Positions 16,473 through 25,587 of a stretch of DNA of 34,278 nt are shown here, piece by piece. The notes beneath the pieces were generated by a model. It worked only from the letters and a program-made list of their open reading frames with translations, was not told the origin of the DNA and did no database searches. Position 1 is the stretch's first letter. Each line of letters begins with the position of its first letter. This stretch comes from Bacillota bacterium (GTDB taxonomy: Bacteria; Bacillota; Clostridia; Acetivibrionales; DSM-1351). The position numbers and the translations under genes were made by a program. Where the stretch lies: contig JAEYTP010000074.1 in assembly GCA_023433945.1 (NCBI GenBank), positions 1 through 34,278 on the forward strand, written 5' to 3'.

Positions 16473-17816
16473 ATGAAAAAAGTATTATCTCTTATGCTAG
16501 TAATTGCAATGGTAGTTTCCCTTACAGCTTGCGGTGGTAACTCAGAGTCTACTGCCTCAACTGATTCTACAGTAGCTTCAACTTCAAGTGCAGCAGCAGA
16601 ATCATCAGCAGCTGCTCCAGTTGAGAAGTCAGGAAAGGTAACAGTATGGGCATGGGACCCAAACTTTAACATCCCTGTTATGAAAGCCGCTGCAGAAATA
16701 TACAATAAAACTAACCCAAATGTTCAATTTGAAATATCAGATATCGCAAAAGCTGATGTTGAACAGAAATTACATACAAACCTAGCATCAGGTGTTGCTG
16801 AAGGACTTCCTGAAATAACACTTATTGAGGACTACAATGCTCAGCTCTACTTGCAGTCATATCCTGGTTCATTTGCAGACCTTACAGGTAAAATTAAATA
16901 TGATGATTTTGCAAAATATAAGGTTGCCCTTATGACCCTAGATAGCAAGACTTATGGTGTTCCTTTTGATTCAGGCGTAACAGCATTCTTCTATAGATCA
17001 GATATTATGGAGCAGGCTGGTTTCAAGGCTGAGGATTTAAATAATATCACGTGGGATAAGTACATAGAAATTGGTAAGACTGTTAAAGCTAAAACTGGAA
17101 AAGATATGCTTGCATTTGACCCAACAGATGGCGGATCTATGAGAGTAATGATGCAATCTGCAGGTCAGTGGTACTATGACAATGACGGCAAACCTCAACT
17201 TACAAACGATGTTGTAAAAGAAGCAGCAGAGACATATAAGAAGCTTCTCGATGCAAAGATTGCAAAGCCAACTAAGGGTTGGACTGAGTGGGTCGCAGCA
17301 TTTAATAAGGGTGAAGTTGCATCAGTTATAACCGGTTGTTGGATAATCGGCTCAATCAAAGCTGAAGCAAGCCAGTCCGGTAAATGGGCAGTTGCTAATA
17401 CTCCGAAGCTTAACAATGCTAATTCAGTAAACTTCTCAAATCTTGGCGGTTCCAGCTGGTATGTATTAGAAAAATCAAAGAATAAGGAAGTTGCAATAGA
17501 CTTCTTAAATACAGTATTTGGGGCAAACGTAGACTTCTATCAGGATATACTTACAAAGCAAGGTGCTATTGGATCATATATTCCAGCAGCAAATGGCTCA
17601 GCTTACTCAAGCCCAGATGAATTCTTCGGTGGACAGAAGGTATTTGCAGACCTAGCTTCTTGGATGCAGAAAATTCCTAGCGTAGACTACGGCCTATACA
17701 CATATCAGGCTGACGCAGCAATTATGGGTCTTTCATCAGAAATAGCTTCTGGAAAAGATCTCGATGCAACATTAAAGAAGGCTGAAGATGCTCTCAAGCA
17801 ACAAATCGGCAATTAA
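16473..17816 (+). CDS. Sugar ABC transporter substrate-binding lipoprotein (CUT1)
   Basis: A 447-residue extracellular solute-binding protein of family 1. The signal peptide MKKVLSLMLVIAMVVSLTAC ends in a lipobox with Cys20. A serine/alanine-rich linker follows (~21-55), then the mature domain beginning KVTVWAWDPNFNIPVMKAAA. The chosen ATG has AAGGAGG with 8-nt spacing; upstream in-frame codons have no ribosome site and overlap the promoter. It delivers an oligosaccharide, probably a galactoside given the neighbours, to the two permeases. A stem-loop after the gene probably favours this gene over the permeases. Confidence 0.93.
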   Translation: MKKVLSLMLVIAMVVSLTACGGNSESTASTDSTVASTSSAAAESSAAAPVEKSGKVTVWAWDPNFNIPVMKAAAEIYNKTNPNVQFEISDIAKADVEQKLHTNLASGVAEGLPEITLIEDYNAQLYLQSYPGSFADLTGKIKYDDFAKYKVALMTLDSKTYGVPFDSGVTAFFYRSDIMEQAGFKAEDLNNITWDKYIEIGKTVKAKTGKDMLAFDPTDGGSMRVMMQSAGQWYYDNDGKPQLTNDVVKEAAETYKKLLDAKIAKPTKGWTEWVAAFNKGEVASVITGCWIIGSIKAEASQSGKWAVANTPKLNNANSVNFSNLGGSSWYVLEKSKNKEVAIDFLNTVFGANVDFYQDILTKQGAIGSYIPAANGSAYSSPDEFFGGQKVFADLASWMQKIPSVDYGLYTYQADAAIMGLSSEIASGKDLDATLKKAEDALKQQIGN

Positions 17817-17841
17817 TACCAACTTATAAGCTAGCTTTTTG

Positions 17842-17881
17842 GGGGAATAATACTATATTGCTTTCATAAGTATTATTCCCC
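17842..17881 (+). terminator. Intercistronic stem-loop between binding protein and permease genes
   Basis: GGGGAATAATACT (17842-17854) pairs perfectly with AGTATTATTCCCC (17869-17881) around a 14-nt loop. There is no proper T run after it. It probably protects the upstream mRNA 3' end or causes partial termination, giving an excess of binding protein over permease, which is common in such operons. Confidence 0.6.
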
Positions 17882-17927
17882 TATTTATATCCATTATAAA
17901 AAGAATATATAAAAAGAGGTGGTTACA

Positions 17928-18836
17928 TTGGCAGGCGGTAACAAGGTATTTATGAAATCTCAGAATAAATACGGATGGTTATTTATAGCTCCAGCTGTTA
18001 TTTTATTGGGTGTATTTATGGTATATCCTATAATTAATTCCCTATATTTATCTACTACATCCACCAAAGGTATAGTATCTAAATTTGTAGGTTTTGATAA
18101 TTATATAAAACTTTTAAGCGATCCAATTTTCTTACTAGCATTAAAAAATACTTTATTTTTGTTGGTCGTACAAGTTCCAATAATGCTTTGTCTAGCTCTA
18201 CTTTTAGCTACTATCTTAAATGACAAGACACTTAAATACCGTGGTATTTTTAGAACCGCAATCTTTCTACCAGCAGTTACTTCACTAGTTGCGTATACTA
18301 TATTGTTTAAAATGCTATTTGCTTATGATGGGATTATCAACACTGCTCTTATGAATATTCACTTAATTAGTGAACCTATACCTTGGCTGATGGATCCATT
18401 TTGGGCGAAGATAACACTTATCCTGTCAATGATTTGGAGATGGACTGGATATAATATGGTCTTCTACCTATCCGCTATGCAAAATATTTCTGACGATATT
18501 TACGAGGCAGCAGAAATAGATGGAGCATCAAAGATAAAGCAGTTTTTCTACATAACTATACCTTCACTTAAGCCAATTATTCTATTTACTGCTATAATGT
18601 CAACAATAGGTACCCTTCAGCTATTTGATGAACCTATGAATCTATCGCAGAGTGGTACAACAGCTTCAACCATTGGGCCGGACAATTCTTTATTAACCCT
18701 ATCAATATACATATATAATATTTGCTTCAAGTATGCTCCTAACTTTGGATATGCATCAACAGTGTCCTATGTAATAGTATTTATTGTGGCTATATTAAGT
18801 CTAATACAATTTAAAGTGGCAGGTGATGAAAAATGA
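17928..18836 (+). CDS. Sugar ABC transporter permease, MalF/UgpA type
   Basis: About 302 residues with six predicted membrane helices, beginning GWLFIAPAVILLGVFMVYPI. The EAA loop reads YEAAEIDGASKIKQFFYITI, which contacts the ATPase. It belongs to the CUT1 carbohydrate-uptake family. I favour a TTG start at 17928, 5 nt after AGAGGTGG; a GTG at 17919 would overlap that site. The stop overlaps the next start (ATGA). No ATPase gene follows, so the transporter probably uses a shared MsmX/UgpC-type ATPase encoded elsewhere. Confidence 0.93.
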   Translation: MAGGNKVFMKSQNKYGWLFIAPAVILLGVFMVYPIINSLYLSTTSTKGIVSKFVGFDNYIKLLSDPIFLLALKNTLFLLVVQVPIMLCLALLLATILNDKTLKYRGIFRTAIFLPAVTSLVAYTILFKMLFAYDGIINTALMNIHLISEPIPWLMDPFWAKITLILSMIWRWTGYNMVFYLSAMQNISDDIYEAAEIDGASKIKQFFYITIPSLKPIILFTAIMSTIGTLQLFDEPMNLSQSGTTASTIGPDNSLLTLSIYIYNICFKYAPNFGYASTVSYVIVFIVAILSLIQFKVAGDEK

Positions 18837-19651
18837 GGACAAAAAAAATTATTACGCGTACCCTAACTTATACCTTTTTATGTGTTTGTCTTATAATCTC
18901 AGTTTTCCCTTTCTATTGGATGATTGTTGGAATGACAAATTCACCAGTAGATGTAATCAAGGGCAAATTATTTTTTGGCAATCACTTGGTGTCCAATCTT
19001 AATGACCTATTAAACCAATACAATATTGGTTTAATAATCTTTAACTCGGCAAAGGTCTCTGTTCTATCGGTAATAGGAATACTTATAGTATCCTCTCTTG
19101 CCGCATATGGATTTGAAATGTATTACTCGAAAGCTAGAGAAAAAACTTATGAGTTCTTTCTTCTAACAATGATGATACCGTTTGCTGCGCTTATGATTCC
19201 CCTGTTTAAATTAATCGTAAAGATGAAGCTCTTAAATACTCATACTGGTATTATTGTGACAGCACTTGCATCGGTGTTCTTAATCTTCTTTTTCAGGCAG
19301 AGTTTTAAGTCCTTTCCATATGAAATAATACAGGCTGCAAGAGTTGATGGCGCTGGTGAGCTAAAGATTTTCCTGAGAATTTTTGTACCCTCAATGAAGT
19401 CAACCTATGCTGCTGCAGCTATATATGCCTTTATGGGAAGCTGGAATGCATACCTCTGGCCTTTGATTGTACTCCAAACAAATGAGCAAAAAACCCTTAC
19501 ATTGATGGTTTCATCAATGTCATCAGCCTATAACCCTCAGTATGGGGCAATGATGGCTGCCATTGTCATAACTACGCTACCAACATTAATCGTGTTCTTT
19601 TCCTTGCAGAAATACTTTGTACAGGGAATGCTCGGTTCTGTTAAACAATAA
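18833..19651 (+). CDS. Sugar ABC transporter permease, MalG/UgpE type
   Basis: A 272-residue CUT1 permease with six membrane segments, starting with a basic stretch and the helix TYTFLCVCLIISVFPFYWM. The EAA loop is IQAARVDGAGELKIFLRIFV, and the ending LQKYFVQGMLGSVKQ is typical of MalG-like proteins (YFVxGxxxGxVK). It pairs with the preceding permease, with which it overlaps by 4 nt. It precedes the GH2 gene by 39 nt in the same operon. Confidence 0.93.
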   Translation: MRTKKIITRTLTYTFLCVCLIISVFPFYWMIVGMTNSPVDVIKGKLFFGNHLVSNLNDLLNQYNIGLIIFNSAKVSVLSVIGILIVSSLAAYGFEMYYSKAREKTYEFFLLTMMIPFAALMIPLFKLIVKMKLLNTHTGIIVTALASVFLIFFFRQSFKSFPYEIIQAARVDGAGELKIFLRIFVPSMKSTYAAAAIYAFMGSWNAYLWPLIVLQTNEQKTLTLMVSSMSSAYNPQYGAMMAAIVITTLPTLIVFFSLQKYFVQGMLGSVKQ

Positions 19652-19690
19652 AATAAATTTTTACTTAACTAGGGAATAGGATGGTAAACT

Positions 19691-21937
19691 ATGATAGAAA
19701 ACATTAGCTTAAACAATAACTGGTATTATTCTAAAAATTACATAGTTGGTATGGAACATAACAACTTACTAAATAATTACGAATTAATAAATTTGCCTCA
19801 TACAAACACCGAACTACCATTTAATTATTTTGATGAAACAAGCTTTCAGTTTGTGTCTTGCTACAAATATCCTTTACGCCTATCTCCCAAGTTAAAGGAC
19901 AAAATCTTGCTAGTACATTTTGAAGGTGTAATGGCATATTCAAAAGTCTATATCAACAAAGTATTATTAGGCGAGCATTCAGGCGGTTATACTCCTTTCA
20001 AGGTAAGAATTGATGAATATTACGATTGGGATAGTAACGATAATCAGCTCACTGTGGTTGTTGACTCAAATGAGTTACCAAACATTCCACCTTTTGGTGG
20101 GCAAATTGATTATCTTACTTACGGAGGCATATATAGAGAGGTATTCCTTGAAGTATTTGAGAAGACATACATAAGTAATATAAAGATTGAAACAAATAAA
20201 GTACTTGAGAGTACAAAAGCTGTTAGTGTAACTATATTTGCAGAAAATCTCACAACAGAGCAATGTAGTTCCAACATTACTATTACTCTTTGTGATGGTA
20301 ATAATATAGTACTATGCACACAAAATGCTACTCAAATGTTGTCGGTATCTGAAACTATATTCAATATTGAGCTTGACAATCTTTCGGATATTGAATTATG
20401 GGATATTGATAATCCAGTATTATACTCTATAAATGTAGAGTTATCTACTTCATTTGGTACAGATAATTATCAGCAAAAGTTTGGATTTAGAACTGCAGAG
20501 TTCAGACCCGATGGTTTTTTCCTGAATGGTAAGCCCCTTAAGATTCGCGGCCTAAATAGGCACCAAGCCTTCCCTTATGTTGGGTATGCTATGCCTAAGA
20601 GAGTTCAACAAAAAGACGCAGATATATTAAAGTTTGAGTTGAATTTAAATACTGTTCGTACTTCACACTATCCTCAATCCAGACATTTTTTGGACAGGTG
20701 TGATGAAATCGGTCTGCTTGTATTTGAAGAAATTCCCGGCTGGCAGCACATAGGAAATGAAGAGTGGAAGGAGCTGTCCTTATATCATGTAAAAGAGATG
20801 ATAATAAGAGACTGGAACCATCCATCAATAATAATATGGGGTGTAAGGATTAATGAATCCTTAGATGATGATCCATTTTATACAGCTACAAACAAAATTG
20901 CACATTCTCTTGATACAACAAGGCAAACAGGTGGTGTTCGTTATATCAAAAACAGTAATCTTTTAGAAGATGTTTATACCTTCAATGACTTTAATGAAGA
21001 GTATGTTATTAGTCCATTAAGAGAACAGCAGGAGATTACAGGCCTTGATCATAAGGTTCCTTATCTCGTGACAGAGTTTAATGGCCATATGTACCCAACA
21101 AAGCGGTTTGACCAAGAAGAACGTCAGATGGAGCATGCCTTAAGGCATATGAGAATTCAAAATGCATATTACAGAGATAATAGCATTTCGGGTGGAATTG
21201 GATGGTGTGCTTTTGATTACAATACCCATAGAGATTTTGGATCAGGTGATAAAATCTGTTACCATGGTGTTATGGATATGTTCAGATTACCCAAATTTGC
21301 TGCGTACTCGTACTCTTCACAATGTTCACCAGATATAAAACCTGTATTAGAGCCGGTAACATATTGGGCAAGGGGTGAAAGAAGTATCGGTGGCATTATT
21401 CCATTAGTAATAATGACTAACTGCGACTATGTCGACGTGAAATTTGGTCAAAATGAACCTATCAGAGGATTAAAGCCCAACCGCAAACAATTTGAGGCTG
21501 TTCCGTATGCACCTATAATAGTGGATTTCTCAACCATTACGCCAGAACAAGTAGGTGCTTGGGGAATGATTTGGCACGATGTAACCTTCTACGGGTATTA
21601 TAAAAATCAAGTAGTTGTTACAAAGAAATTCACAAACAATCCTGTTCCAACAGAGCTTGTGCTTACTCCAGATTGTACTAACCTCGATAGTTCCCAAAAG
21701 GATGCTACCAGAGTAGTAGTAAAAGTAACCGATCAAGTTGGAAACCTAATGCCATTCTTTAATGAGGTTTTCTCTATTGAGGTTAGCGGCTGTGGCAGAC
21801 TAATAGGGCCAAATAGCTTAGCCGCGATGGGAGGTAGCTTCGCATTCTGGGTAGAAACAAACAATGAGGTCGGCACTATAAATATAAGTGTTAAGTGTTC
21901 AATAGGTAAAAAAGATATTGCTATTTCTGTTGAGTAA
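19691..21937 (+). CDS. Glycoside hydrolase family 2, beta-galactosidase-type
   Basis: A 748-residue GH2 enzyme with no signal peptide, so it probably hydrolyses the imported galactoside in the cytoplasm. The sugar-binding domain (~1-160, with GVMAYSKVYINKVLLGEHSGGYTPF) is followed by an immunoglobulin-like domain (~160-268) and the TIM barrel (~270-545). The barrel has GLNRHQAFPY, RTSHYPQS, the acid/base Glu389 in WGVRINES and the nucleophile Glu462 in YLVTEFNGH. A DUF4982-like region and a further beta domain close the protein. The acid/base motif differs from the WSLGNE form of LacZ, so other beta-glycosides are possible substrates. It lies last in the operon, before a clear terminator. Confidence 0.88.
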   Translation: MIENISLNNNWYYSKNYIVGMEHNNLLNNYELINLPHTNTELPFNYFDETSFQFVSCYKYPLRLSPKLKDKILLVHFEGVMAYSKVYINKVLLGEHSGGYTPFKVRIDEYYDWDSNDNQLTVVVDSNELPNIPPFGGQIDYLTYGGIYREVFLEVFEKTYISNIKIETNKVLESTKAVSVTIFAENLTTEQCSSNITITLCDGNNIVLCTQNATQMLSVSETIFNIELDNLSDIELWDIDNPVLYSINVELSTSFGTDNYQQKFGFRTAEFRPDGFFLNGKPLKIRGLNRHQAFPYVGYAMPKRVQQKDADILKFELNLNTVRTSHYPQSRHFLDRCDEIGLLVFEEIPGWQHIGNEEWKELSLYHVKEMIIRDWNHPSIIIWGVRINESLDDDPFYTATNKIAHSLDTTRQTGGVRYIKNSNLLEDVYTFNDFNEEYVISPLREQQEITGLDHKVPYLVTEFNGHMYPTKRFDQEERQMEHALRHMRIQNAYYRDNSISGGIGWCAFDYNTHRDFGSGDKICYHGVMDMFRLPKFAAYSYSSQCSPDIKPVLEPVTYWARGERSIGGIIPLVIMTNCDYVDVKFGQNEPIRGLKPNRKQFEAVPYAPIIVDFSTITPEQVGAWGMIWHDVTFYGYYKNQVVVTKKFTNNPVPTELVLTPDCTNLDSSQKDATRVVVKVTDQVGNLMPFFNEVFSIEVSGCGRLIGPNSLAAMGGSFAFWVETNNEVGTINISVKCSIGKKDIAISVE

Positions 21938-21954
21938 CCACCTCAACATAATCT

Positions 21955-21985
21955 GGGACGGATTTATTATCCGTCCCCTTTTTTT
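21955..21985 (+). terminator. Intrinsic terminator of the ABC/GH2 operon
   Basis: GGGACGGAT (21955-21963) pairs with ATCCGTCCC (21969-21977) across a 5-nt loop and is followed by a run of seven T (21979-21985). It ends the rightward operon and faces the converging spoIIIA operon. Confidence 0.92.
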
Positions 21986-22012
21986 CATGGTACTGTAAGC
22001 AGCTACTTCTTT

Positions 22013-22663
22013 TTAGAACATAGGCTTTATTACTATATTGTTCAGAGCAACATTACCTTGTCTCATAACTATATCAGCTATGTTTGCTGCATCTGTCTTT
22101 GAGATTGCAGGAGTCTTAACTATTACATCAACTGTCCCATCATCACCGAAAAGTGCTACTACATCGCTATAACCCTTTTCCTTGATTAATGTTTCAATTC
22201 TCATTTCTTTTTGTGAGGTTTCAACTATCTTCATCATTTTCTCGTATGCCTTTGACTTTGCATCCTTTGATGCAAGCTGGTCTTCAGCCACACCCTTCAT
22301 TGTTTCGATGTCTTTACCTCTTACTACTTCCCTATCCATCTTAGCTTGTGCAAAAAAGCTATTAGCCTCTTTTGATGCTACGGCAGTCTTAGCATCTGAG
22401 CTGGCTGACTTTGTATCCGCAACCCCAGTAGTTGCATCAGCTGTGACCTTAGTATCAGCGTTAGCTGTCTGTGTATCGCCCTGAGCTGTTGTTGCATCAG
22501 TTGATAACTCCTGATTGTCTACGTATACTGCATCACCAATCTGTGTAGCATCTCCCTCGCTAAATTGCGAACTCTTGTTGTAGCTATACTGCAGATAGCC
22601 TGCCACCACAAGCATTAGCACCAATGATAATACAATGATCTGTTTTCTCTTTAAGAATTTCAT
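22013..22663 (-). CDS. spoIIIAH: Stage III sporulation protein AH
   Basis: A 216-residue mother-cell membrane protein. A single N-terminal helix (~7-24) is followed by a long low-complexity linker (~40-100) rich in Ala, Thr and Asp with repeated DTK/DAT elements. The C-terminal domain (~105-216) has the ring-building fold similar to secretion-system proteins of the YscJ/FliF type. SpoIIIAH pairs with SpoIIQ of the forespore to form the channel between the two cells. It is the last gene of the spoIIIA operon, with GGAGGG upstream of the ATG. Confidence 0.93.
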   Translation of the reverse strand: MKFLKRKQIIVLSLVLMLVVAGYLQYSYNKSSQFSEGDATQIGDAVYVDNQELSTDATTAQGDTQTANADTKVTADATTGVADTKSASSDAKTAVASKEANSFFAQAKMDREVVRGKDIETMKGVAEDQLASKDAKSKAYEKMMKIVETSQKEMRIETLIKEKGYSDVVALFGDDGTVDVIVKTPAISKTDAANIADIVMRQGNVALNNIVIKPMF

Positions 22664-22791
22664 TTGAATGACCCTCCTATCAAAAAATATTTATGCTCCA
22701 GAAAAACGTTTTTTACCTTCTGGACTACTGCTAATCTCAAGATTATGTATATTCTTCTGCTTGTCACTTTATTTCTGTTTTTCAAAATTTT

Positions 22792-23409
22792 TTACTTATT
22801 GTTTCTTTTAAAAACCTGCACCTTATGCGCAGGTAAGTCCAGAAGCGCTGTGGCTGCGTTTATAAGATTACTCTTAACTTCAATATCTGATGCACCTTCA
22901 GCAACAATCACTACGCCCTTTACTTGAGGAGAAAGCTCTTTGGTCACAAATGGTCTTTTTGTTCCCCCGCTTTCCTCATAGATAACCTGTTTTTGCTTGT
23001 CTGTTTGTTTTATGCTCCTCGATCCTCCTTCCTTATCCTTTTCCTGTGTATCGCTATCAGTTGTTTTTTCATCCATAGCGGGCACAGATTCTTTACTTGA
23101 ATAGTAGGTAATAAATGTGTCTACTTTACCAGCACCATCTATTTTGGATAGAATATCAGAAACACTTTGTTCTAGCTCACGGTCTTCGTTTTGAACCTGC
23201 TTTGATACTGCTGCACTCTGCTGAGTATTGTCTCCCTGAGTCAAAGCGGCACTATCTGTACTTGCTGGTTTTAAAAAGAACTCACTTGCTCCTATTAGTA
23301 GTATTGCAGCAAGAGCGGCTACAACAGCAGTATTTTTAATAATGGTCTTTGCTGATAGCTTACGGAATTTTTCCTTGCACTTTTCAATCAGTTTTTTTAA
23401 GATAGCCAT
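22792..23409 (-). CDS. spoIIIAG: Stage III sporulation protein AG
   Basis: A 205-residue protein with a basic N-terminus, one membrane helix (~28-48) and a soluble domain. In B. subtilis SpoIIIAG forms a large 30-fold ring in the channel between mother cell and forespore. The region DILSKIDGAGKVDTFITYYS and the ending VVIVAEGASDIEVKSNLINA...LLDLPAHKVQVFKRN are family hallmarks. The middle (~118-145) is a charged, probably disordered insert. The gene lies between spoIIIAF and spoIIIAH with short spacers, and GGAGGG precedes the ATG. Confidence 0.94.
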   Translation of the reverse strand: MAILKKLIEKCKEKFRKLSAKTIIKNTAVVAALAAILLIGASEFFLKPASTDSAALTQGDNTQQSAAVSKQVQNEDRELEQSVSDILSKIDGAGKVDTFITYYSSKESVPAMDEKTTDSDTQEKDKEGGSRSIKQTDKQKQVIYEESGGTKRPFVTKELSPQVKGVVIVAEGASDIEVKSNLINAATALLDLPAHKVQVFKRNNK

Positions 23410-23426
23410 ATTCTTTCCCTCCTACT

Positions 23427-24050
23427 TTATGAAAAATTTACAACTATATTTTTAGTATCTATTTGAAATGTTTTATTAATGTTCTCTTTCACAGAATCCT
23501 GTAGCTTTTGTTCTCCAAAATCAACTACTGCTTTTTTGCTTTCCTTTTTTATGCTAATATCTACTTTGTTTACTACAATTACCGGTTTAATAGACTTTGT
23601 ATTTTCTGATTTCTCTCCTTTTTTTATGGTAATATACACCTTTTGTATCTCACCAAAGGATTCAGATTCATTATTTTCGTTTATATCTACACTCACCGTT
23701 GCTTGTTCTATTCCATCCATGTTATCAAGCTGACTACTTATATTCTCACATACCCTTTTCTTGTATACCTCTGTAATCTGGCTCATTTGGGTTTTCCCCA
23801 TATACTTACTACTATTCTCTATCTCTTTTTTATCCAAATAACTGCTTTCTCGAAGGGCAATGCCTGCTATATTGATATCAGATGTTTTAAGGGACAAAAA
23901 AGGATTTATTATAGCAATGATGAGGATAAAACCCGTAATAAGGTTAATAATCTTTTTTGTTTTGCCATTTGGTATCAGCATTTCAAACAAAACAATGATT
24001 ATTGATACGGTTACAATATTAATGACCCAGGAACTTAAAAAGCTCAGCAT
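23427..24050 (-). CDS. spoIIIAF: Stage III sporulation protein AF
   Basis: About 207 residues, with two N-terminal membrane helices (~5-24 and ~33-50, GFILIIAIINPFLSL) and a C-terminal soluble domain of the ring-building type also seen in SpoIIIAG and SpoIIIAH. The start at 24050 (MLSFLSSWV) is favoured because AGAGGG lies 6 nt upstream. An ATG two codons earlier touches that ribosome site, and a longer reading from 24083 has no good site. It follows spoIIIAE after an unusually long spacer that carries tandem repeats, and precedes spoIIIAG by 17 nt. Confidence 0.92.
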   Translation of the reverse strand: MLSFLSSWVINIVTVSIIIVLFEMLIPNGKTKKIINLITGFILIIAIINPFLSLKTSDINIAGIALRESSYLDKKEIENSSKYMGKTQMSQITEVYKKRVCENISSQLDNMDGIEQATVSVDINENNESESFGEIQKVYITIKKGEKSENTKSIKPVIVVNKVDISIKKESKKAVVDFGEQKLQDSVKENINKTFQIDTKNIVVNFS

Positions 24051-24104
24051 ATTCATCCCTCTATCTATATCAAAATTCATCAACTTACCAAATAAATAAT
24101 CTAT

Positions 24105-24180
24105 ATAATCTACTAAATTAATAATTCACTATAATCTGCAAATTAATAATTCATTATAATCTGCAAATTAATAATTCATT
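24105..24180. repeat. Three tandem 25-26 bp repeats between spoIIIAE and spoIIIAF
   Basis: The units at 24105-24130, 24131-24155 and 24156-24180 share the form ATAATCTgcAAATTAATAATT followed by CA(C/T)T. The second and third units are identical; the first has one extra base and small changes. They fill most of the spacer of about 156 nt between spoIIIAE and the spoIIIAF start, in an operon whose genes are otherwise closely packed. Confidence 0.8.
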
Positions 24181-24206
24181 ACAGCCTACCAAATGAACAA
24201 CTGTGA

Positions 24207-25547
24207 CTATCTAATCATTGCTGATAAGTTGGTGGTGTTTATTACAACGGTTATTGCTATCAAAAACATTACAGCAATGGCGGCAGTAAGCCCAAGTATG
24301 TATGTCAGTGATGATGCCATATCACTGAGACAATTGGTAATTTTTTTGTCCGATATCGGCTCTACTATTGCACTAGTGAGCTTGTACAAGATAATCAATG
24401 CAAGAATTTTTAGTAAAGGTGCAAGGCATATCAGTATAACGCCTATCATGGCTACTATGCCCGAAGCATTTTTAATAACAAGTGTGCAGCCCACCACGGT
24501 TTCAGCGGCATCTGCTAAGTATTTTCCTACTACAGGAATAAAAGTACCTAGAGCATATTTTGCAGTTTTGCTAGTTACTCCATCCACCACAGCTCCCATA
24601 GATCCTTGTATGGATACGATTCCAATAAAAACTGTAAGTATAAGTCCCAATCCCCAAGTGCAAATTTGCTTAATAAAGCCTGAAAGCTTTGTCAATTGGA
24701 GCTTGTCAGATATATTGTTTACAATATTCAGCACTGTCACCAAAAATACTAGAGGTATGAAGAAATTCTTGATAAGGGTAGCACTGATTTCAACCAACAC
24801 AATAAGCAAAGGCTGTATAATACCTGCTGATGAAAAGTTGCCTGTTGAAACCAATAATGATATTAGCAAAGGAATTATTGCGTGCATGAAGGAAACCATA
24901 TTGTCTATAATGGACATACACATCTTCATCGCTGTGCTAAAACTAACCATGAGCACTGATACAATTACAATGTAGCAAACGAAGAAAGCAAGCTCACCCA
25001 CACTCTCACTCAAAAAAGAGTTTTGAAGATTTTTGAGAATAGCACAAAGGATTGCGAGGATAATAATCTTTACTAGAACATCTACATTTAGAAAAACTTC
25101 ACTTAACAGGTATCTCACTGTTCTGTTCAGCATATCGGCAATACTAAACTTAAAATCCCCTTTTGCTGCTTGTGTTAATATCTTCTCAGGGTCAAAATCG
25201 GGGAATATTTTATTTGAATCCTGCGAGTAATACTTCTTGACGTTATTGATAATATCTCTTGAATCAGAGGCCTGCAGCTGTTGTTCTATTATTTTCTCCG
25301 TTTGATTTTCCTGATTCTTGCTGTCCTTTTCAGAAGCCCCGTCATCTTCAGGATTACTGATTTTTTGAGAAGTCCCATTTTCAGAAATGCTGATTTCTTG
25401 ATAAGCACCGTCATTTTCAGAAATACCACTTTTTTCAGAAATACTCTCCTTATCAGTATTTGCAAGAACACAACCCGTTGAAAGACAAATCTGCAGTAAA
25501 ATGACAAATGAAATTATGATTAATTTTTTCCTTTTAGTATTCCTCAT
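24207..25547 (-). CDS. spoIIIAE: Stage III sporulation protein AE
   Basis: A 446-residue polytopic membrane protein of the spoIIIA channel complex. A signal-like N-terminal helix (~9-29) is followed by an unusual acidic, serine-rich segment (~34-90) with the repeated pattern ISENDGAYQEIS / ISENGTSQKISN / PEDDGASEK. The conserved multi-helix part (~150-446) carries VKIIILAILCAILKNLQNSF and GIVSIQGSMGAVVDGVTSKT. The protein is longer than usual because of the repeat segment. The exact role of SpoIIIAE is not known; it is required for sigma-G activity in the engulfed forespore. It lies 40 nt after spoIIIAD. Confidence 0.93.
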   Translation of the reverse strand: MRNTKRKKLIIISFVILLQICLSTGCVLANTDKESISEKSGISENDGAYQEISISENGTSQKISNPEDDGASEKDSKNQENQTEKIIEQQLQASDSRDIINNVKKYYSQDSNKIFPDFDPEKILTQAAKGDFKFSIADMLNRTVRYLLSEVFLNVDVLVKIIILAILCAILKNLQNSFLSESVGELAFFVCYIVIVSVLMVSFSTAMKMCMSIIDNMVSFMHAIIPLLISLLVSTGNFSSAGIIQPLLIVLVEISATLIKNFFIPLVFLVTVLNIVNNISDKLQLTKLSGFIKQICTWGLGLILTVFIGIVSIQGSMGAVVDGVTSKTAKYALGTFIPVVGKYLADAAETVVGCTLVIKNASGIVAMIGVILICLAPLLKILALIILYKLTSAIVEPISDKKITNCLSDMASSLTYILGLTAAIAVMFLIAITVVINTTNLSAMIR

Positions 25548-25587
25548 GTGCCATTTATCCTTCCTTTTGTACTTTAGTTAATGCCAT

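Noticed and set aside
24105..24180. CRISPR array
   Set aside because: The repeats are directly adjacent with no unique spacers and no cas genes are nearby.
24193..24975. 260-aa plus-strand frame opposite spoIIIAE
   Set aside because: It is the mirror of a conserved membrane-protein gene, has no ribosome site and resembles no protein family.
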